Positions 57,950 through 64,000 of a stretch of DNA of 64,000 nt are shown here, piece after piece. The position numbers and the translations under genes are program-made. The number at the start of each line of letters is the position of its first letter. Position 1 is the stretch's first letter. The notes under the pieces were generated by a model. The model saw only the letters and a list, made by a program, of their open reading frames with translations. It ran no database searches and was not told where the DNA came from. The DNA comes from Antedon bifida (Eukaryota; Echinodermata; Crinoidea; Comatulida; Antedonidae), in contig OY727097.1 of assembly GCA_963402885.1 (NCBI GenBank), positions 10,850,001 through 10,914,000 of the forward strand. Direction: 5' to 3'.

Positions 57950-59700
57950 ATAAAATGTGCATTTTCAATCATATTTGAACTATAAACTATACACTAGACT
58001 TTTTGGTAAAGTTTACAACAAAAATTCAGTGTAAAAAAAAAATACTGTAGCTCAGATACACAACTCGGTTTAGCCTCTTCCTGACAGATCACAGCCATCA
58101 CTGGTAATATTAATATAACAACTACGATGTTCCTCCGAAACCAGATACCAAAATTGTGTTTAGATGATTGCAGTTATATTTCACTACCGGACCCTTCTTA
58201 TTGTAAGGTGGTAAAGACAGAAATGATTTTAATATGAATATTAACTCATTATGTCGATACATTAGATAGAAAAGGGCTTTAGTTTCAGGACACTGAGCTC
58301 GCCTTGCTCGTAACAGTCCTTTGATCTTATGTCTGGCTGCAATAAATACCAACAACCAACAGTACTGTACTATGCACATATTCTCCAAGGCGCACGATAT
58401 CTGTTAAGGGGTGTGGAACTGATCATGTTGCAGCCACAGGTAAACCCTTTGATCTCAAGAGCACAGCATCCTGTTGTTAGATTGATTTAGTTTAACTAAG
58501 GAAACTGAGCTCTGAAAAACTAAATTAGCAGAAAATGGATGATGTTGTACTATAATATAGTTGTAGTATACTCTTCAGGTCACTTATTATCACTGTTGTA
58601 GCACTTAATTTGAGCCAAGCAAGCTGCAGATGAAGACCTAGCTTCTTTTTGTGATGTACTGTAGTCATAGACACATTGGCGAGCTTTTATTTCAGGACGG
58701 CAGACCAACAAGACTGTACAGACTGTGAAAAATGAATAGATTATTTATGATAATTGAATAAAAGTAGGTGTTGTAAAACAAGTAACCCCATTGGAAATGG
58801 GATGGTTTTTTCCGGCCTAATGGGTGTTCCTGATGCTCGTTATTTTGTCTTTTGTCTATGTAATTTTAATGTTGAGCATCAAATAAATTCAATCAATCAA
58901 TGTTTTGCATTCATTGAATGGAGAGAATATTTCTTTTGATGAAAAATTGCCTCGCCTCGCCTGTAAAAATCAAAGATTTGGTGGCAGATGTAAAAAAATG
59001 GATTTCTCTCAAATTTTTACCATGAATAGACATTTCAATAAAAAGCATATCTACAACATTCATTTTAATTTTTAGCCTCCGTTGCCATGACAACGGTCAA
59101 TTATTCAAATTTTAATGTTTTTGCCATTTTTCACAGATTTTCTATAGTAAAAAAGTACAAACTTGTATACTTATTTTAACCAAAAATACTTACAGTATAC
59201 AGTTTTTGTTTATAGCAGTGTAAACAACATGTATTGAGTTCCATTTAATGTAGAAAAAAAAAATTTACAAAATGGAGTTTGGTTGATACCATTATTTTAA
59301 AAAGGGGTGTTTTTAAAAAATATTTTTTTTATAAAAGTATACATCATAAACGTACCTATAACTTCCAAAGTGGTGTTTTTATATCAATGAGGTTTTGTAA
59401 TTTGATAGTCAATAGGTTTGTCAACAATAATAACGAAAAAAACACTGGGGTAAATTGCGTACATAGGTTTTGTGTTGCCAGGAAAATACAGAAAATACAA
59501 AAAAATACAAACAAAATATCAATAAACAAAACATATGAAACACAATTTAAATATGGCTAATCCAATAATAAAATAATATGTGGCTTGTCATAATGCTACT
59601 AGAGTCATACGAATAGTTTAGATAAAATAGGAGAATGTGTTGCCAGGTTTATTTCAATTAATTGCCAGAAAAACAGTATTTTGCATTGAAATATTTAGTT
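57950..59700 (+). other. GDPD 3' UTR and flank, no second gene seen
   Basis: Candidate poly(A) signals are AATAAA near 58341 and 58757. A retroelement-like 3' end (CAAATAAATTCAATCAATCA) is near 58880. Further on there is AT-rich sequence and TTGCCATGACAACGG. The short ORFs are not supported. Confidence 0.45.
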
Positions 59701-59749
59701 GATGGAAAATAATGTTAAACTTTGAAATAATTGCGTCAAGGTTCTTATA

Positions 59750-60420
59750 AATTTTTACATCTATTTTGTGTAAAGAGATACAGAAAGACCTCCCAAAAAA
59801 TCTGACCTTGTAAATAGGTCATTTGAGGTCAAAAGGGGTCAGAATGCAAACCAGGACAAGGTCCCCACTTTACTACAACTATTAATGTTTGATCAAAATG
59901 TACAAGAACATAAAAATTCTCAACAATTTTCATTTTTTACCTATATTGTTACCTTAGCAACCATTTCTATGTGTAACTAAGGAAAGTAATTTAAAAAAAA
60001 AACGAAAAAAAATGGCGTTTTTATGAATACAAAGAATTGATTGCATTTGTAATTTTTCTCAATTTTACTTCTACTGCATTCTAATAATCTTAAAGTGATG
60101 ACAAACTTGACCTTGTAAATTCATTCATTTTGAGGTCAACATTTTACCATAGTAACTGTTTCTATGCGAAAATATTTTTAAAATATGGGTTTTTTCATAA
60201 TTTACATTTTACAAATTGAGGTCAAATGACATCAACATTTTACTTACAGTGTATTGTAGCAACTGTTTCTATACGTAACTAAGTACAATATTTTTAATAT
60301 GGGGTTTCATGACTACACAAAATTGATTACATAGCTACTACTTAATCCCCAAATTTACCTATCTACTGAATCCCAGAAAATGTCTGATCTTGTGAAAGGG
60401 TCATTTGTTGGGTCAAATTA
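59750..60420 (+). repeat. Degenerate tandem repeat with GACCTTGTAAA and AGCAACTGTTTCTAT words
   Basis: Three to four loosely tandem units of ~120-300 bp share CTGACCTTGTAAA..GGTCATTTGAGGTCAAA, GTAGCAACTGTTTCTATG.GTAACTAAG and ATATGGGTTTTTTCATGA words. They resemble, but do not clearly match, the 6640-7330 repeat. Confidence 0.6.
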
Positions 60421-60779
60421 TGTCAAAATGTATTATTTATGTTATGTAAGTGGCCACCCTCGGGACCTGGAAAAGTGGTCTGCCGATAAAGGGCCAAAAT
60501 CACGTATTATGGCTATGCACGATATTCTTAACGAAACGAGCCTCTCAATTTTCCAGCTAATTGTATTATTATTTATAATCAGGTGGTTTAGTATTTTTTA
60601 GCATTTTCAGACAAATTTTAAAAGCTTTTAACATATGAAAAATGGTCGGTCAAAATCTGTGTAGTTTTCTCATCTCTTCACAGTAATGTTTTTTAAACCG
60701 TTTCGAAATAAACCTAATATATAAAGAAATACAATAAACATGGACCTCTAATTCATAGATCCATGCAATAAGTATCACA

Positions 60780-60985
60780 TTTTTCGGGTGGCCGCTTACG
60801 GGAGGTCATTTATCATACAAAAAATCTCATTTTTAGTATAAAAAGGTACCCGCAGCTGCTTACGGGAGGTGGCCGCTTACAGTAGGTACCAAATGCACTA
60901 ATTAGATAGGAAGAACAAAACAGGCTTTTCAAAGTGCGTCTGTTAAGGGAGGTGGCCGCTTACGGGAGGTGCCCGCTGTAAATAA
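60780..60985 (+). repeat. GGTGGCCGCTTACGGGAGGT array
   Basis: Five to six scattered units of GGTGGCCGCTTACGGGAGGT are separated by AT-rich spacers. They are related to the GGTCGCTTA arrays at 3006 and 7385 but with CC for TC, a distinct subfamily. Confidence 0.8.
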
Positions 60986-60989
60986 AATA

Positions 60990-63900
60990 TGGGGTTTTCA
61001 TGAATAAAAATAATCACAGAAGAAAGTCATTACGAATATGACCTTGTGAAATGGTAATTTGAAAATGCTAATAAGGCATGCCTGCTAATAATCTACAAAT
61101 TTAAATTTGTATAAGATAAGTGTGAAAAATCTAAAGGTGTGGGGTTTGTAGTCGGAAGTGGTGGTGGATGGGCATGTGGGATCTGTTTAGGTTAGCAAAT
61201 AAAAGAAGTAAAAATGAAAGAGGAGCTTCAAAATAAGAGAGGAGTAATCTGTTGCAAAGATTAAAATTCACAACGATATGATAATTTATTCAAATTTCCA
61301 GAGGATATAACCTATAAAATGACATTAAAACTGGGAATTACAGAATCTATAATTAAAAATATTGGTTTTTTTTCTCACAACACAACTAGAACTATATAAA
61401 ACATTAAGAATTTGTCTGACCAATGAGTTTCAAATCAGATAATCAAAGAAAATAAAATGTTTTTACTAATATACCATGTTTTTTTTTTATAAAAATGCCT
61501 ATGTTTCTCGCAACACTGCTTGTAGATTTTTAAATTACCCCAGTATTTTATTTTAGAAATCAATTATTAAACATTAGAACTACCTATTTGTAATAAATCA
61601 GCTAAAAAAATACACCACTTTGGGAGTTATGGTGAAGTAAAGTTTAGTTGCATTTAACAATTTAAAAAAAGTGAGAAACACCCCTTTTTAAATAAATGGT
61701 ATCTCCCAAAGTATGAAATCAAAAATAAAAAAAAAATATGAAACAGGTACACAATGCATTGTTATTATGCATACACTAATTATTTTTTATAATTAAATGA
61801 ACAAAACAAAAATATCGTTCATCAAAGTAGTACCAATATCCATTTTAAAAAACCACAAAAAAGGACAAAATTTGTCAAAAACACAAATTTGGCTGTTGCC
61901 ATGGAAATATATGTGTGAAATAAAAAATACTTCATATTTGATTTCTCTCAACACATATATAGCCATGTGCAAAATTTGAAAGAAATCCATTTTTTTGAGT
62001 CTGCCACTATTTTTGATATTTCTTTGATTCTTACAGACAATGGCTCTTAATTTGTCAGCTCATGAATTATTGATTCTCACCATCTAACTCATGTACATTC
62101 ATTTGTATATGTTTAATCATGGAGAAATAAGTAAGATATATTTGTTTATATTTTTGGTTTATAGCAGTTGTAGACTAATTTACACTTACTATTTACACGG
62201 ACATCATTTATGTGTTTTTTTGAATATTTTTATTTCTTTGTATAATGATAATATTAAGTGTGTGCAGTGATAATATCGCTATTTATATATATTTTATATT
62301 CTTTCAGTTTCACTTTAATAACAGTAATAATCCTGTTTTGAATAGTTTTATATTTTATAGTTATTCTTTAAAAAAAATATATTTTACTACAGTTTAATAA
62401 AGTAATAAAAGTATTGGGTTGTATACAATTTACATAATTATGTATTTCTTAAAAGATTAAAATAGAAAGTCAGAAATATATGTATATTTGATATGAAATA
62501 TAACAGTAATATAATCAGTTTATTTGATATATATATAAAATTGCCATGTTATAGATATTTTAGACTGGGGTTTACTGTTCTTAAATTAAAAAGTTATCTC
62601 CATCAATTAATTTGTGGACAGTGGTAATGGAAAATGAGTTTTGTGTAAGCCCCCCTCCTGCTTTTTTTTCTTTATAAGATGATTTAAATACAATGCAGAA
62701 ATATATGTATATTTGGTATAAAATATAACGGTAATAAAATCAGTTTCTGTTTATAGTTTAAGAGAGGAAATTTAGTTTTTAACTGGGTAACTATTTGTAA
62801 TAGAAATTGTATTTTCTTATATAAAAATGATGTTCATTCGAATTATATACACGAGAGTCCATTTGTTGAATTGTCTATCTTTAAACACTAAAAGAATGTC
62901 CTCATAAAATAGGGCTTATTTTGCTCACTCCACCAGAAAAATAAGTGGGGTTATTGTTGTTATTTTATAATAAAAACAATAGAATCCTGGAGCTACCCTT
63001 TAAGCATGGCTTACTAACTTTCTCTTTTAAGAGGATATAAATGAATAACATTCTTTGGTGGTGATTTCATAATGCTATTCATAGATCATTGTACATTTTT
63101 ATAACAAGTTAAAAAGTTAAAATTTGAATGACATCATATTCTAAAATTAGTAACATTTAGTTAATCATTTCAATGCTCATTATTATTACATAAATGTATA
63201 TATTTGCTTTTACAGATATGAATAACCCATGCTTTGAGATTTTAAATTGATAGGAAGTTTCTGCTATTTTAAAAAGTATAAGTGGGTTTACTATTACATG
63301 ATGATTTCATTTTCCACTCATTCATTTCACAGCCTAGCTTCTACTGTTTATTGTGTTATAAATAGGCTTTCAGGGAAGATTAATTTCTTTCTTCCCTGGG
63401 TTTACTATAGGCAAAATAATGTTTTTTAATTGTTTATTTACATGATTTACCTAAAGATTCTGTAAAATAATTCAGTTCAAATTGTTGCTGTGTGTATATA
63501 TAGTACAATTCCTTGCTACTAACACAGCCGTTTATACCATACATAATACACGTGTGTGCGTAGGACTAATACAATGCAAATTAGACTAGCCATAACACAG
63601 CATTACATTTTTGTATTCGCTTTTAATTAAGAATTTCAATGAAAAGTCTAGATAGAACAGAAATGTTGGAAATAAATATGATTATTTTTAATAACTGTTT
63701 GTATATTTTAATTCATATACTTGAACTGTCAAAACAAAGGAACTAAGGATGTAGTTTTTACTCCATTTGTTTTTTTATAGTATGATAGTTTCATCAAACA
63801 CAAACAAATTATGCTTTATAAACAGAAATTAGTCTTTCATCACTTATGAATTCAAACACATTTTAGACCACAAGTTATGTTTGCATTTGAAGTTGAACAT

Positions 63901-64000
63901 TCCAAGCTGTTGATAAATTAGTTTGTACAGTATTCACAATATTAGAGTCACTCGTTTTTTAAAATGCTGTTTTTTTTAAAACTTTATTATACTTTCCTAT
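60990..64000. other. AT-rich intergenic, nothing recognised
   Basis: No coding frame with family features, no RNA gene and no clear repeat family. Simple AT-rich runs and the pair ATATATGTATATTTG.TAT near 62480 and 62700 form a weak local duplication. Confidence 0.4.

Noticed and set aside
60380-60601. 73-codon plus-strand ORF
   Set aside because: It begins inside the degenerate GACCTTGTAAA repeat and shows no conserved motif.

Overview
This is low-GC animal nuclear DNA. Split exons with GT-AG borders, long AT-rich introns, non-LTR retrotransposon debris, tRNA- and 5S-derived SINE-like units and several short inverted-repeat transposon families are all visible. Four host genes are recognisable by protein similarity recalled from memory: a FAM124 protein, CEP19, an NR2E (tailless/PNR-type) nuclear receptor and a multi-pass GDPD5/GDE2-like phosphodiesterase. 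This set, with the very frequent AGGCCTA and CTAG words, suggests a marine invertebrate deuterostome, most likely an echinoderm. Species was not determined.

Layout. Positions 1-7800 are repeats: two copies of a ~2.2-2.4 kb unit carrying a decayed LINE reverse transcriptase, a 32-bp minisatellite and a 75-nt tRNA-like module, then a third partial copy, another RT remnant and two GGTCGCTTA-type arrays. Positions 8000-14000 hold CR1-type tail debris, a family of ~465-bp TATA-containing repeats and a nearly complete but frameshifted RTE-like LINE on the minus strand. FAM124 (minus) occupies 16522-18629. Positions 19100-25000 are intergenic, with a 5S rRNA-derived unit, a tRNA-Leu/Ser-like SINE and a MITE. 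CEP19 (minus) is an intact single coding exon at 25056-25553, with a plausible upstream non-coding exon near 26.7 kb beyond a MITE pair and a CTAG-rich tract. The nuclear receptor (plus) has five exons at 31063-35935 and lacks only its N-terminal exon. Positions 36-42 kb carry a hAT-like MITE with an 8-bp target duplication, a 789-bp foldback element and a GC-rich gag-like remnant with an eight-cysteine module. The GDPD gene (plus) has thirteen exons at 46352-57949; its first coding exon was not found. The remainder to 64000 is 3' flank and degenerate repeats.

The host genes do not form an operon or an obvious functional cluster: they are independent neighbours for cilia (CEP19), transcription (NR2E), membrane lipid/GPI-anchor hydrolysis (GDPD) and an uncharacterised family (FAM124). 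Exon joins were checked by reading frame: the five NR exons and thirteen GDPD exons each sum to an open frame, which supports the models. I saw no prokaryote-like system, CRISPR array or toxin gene. The most unusual items are the receptor's altered P-box, the HKG in place of HRG in the GDPD active site, a possible nested antisense membrane-protein ORF, and several repeat families.
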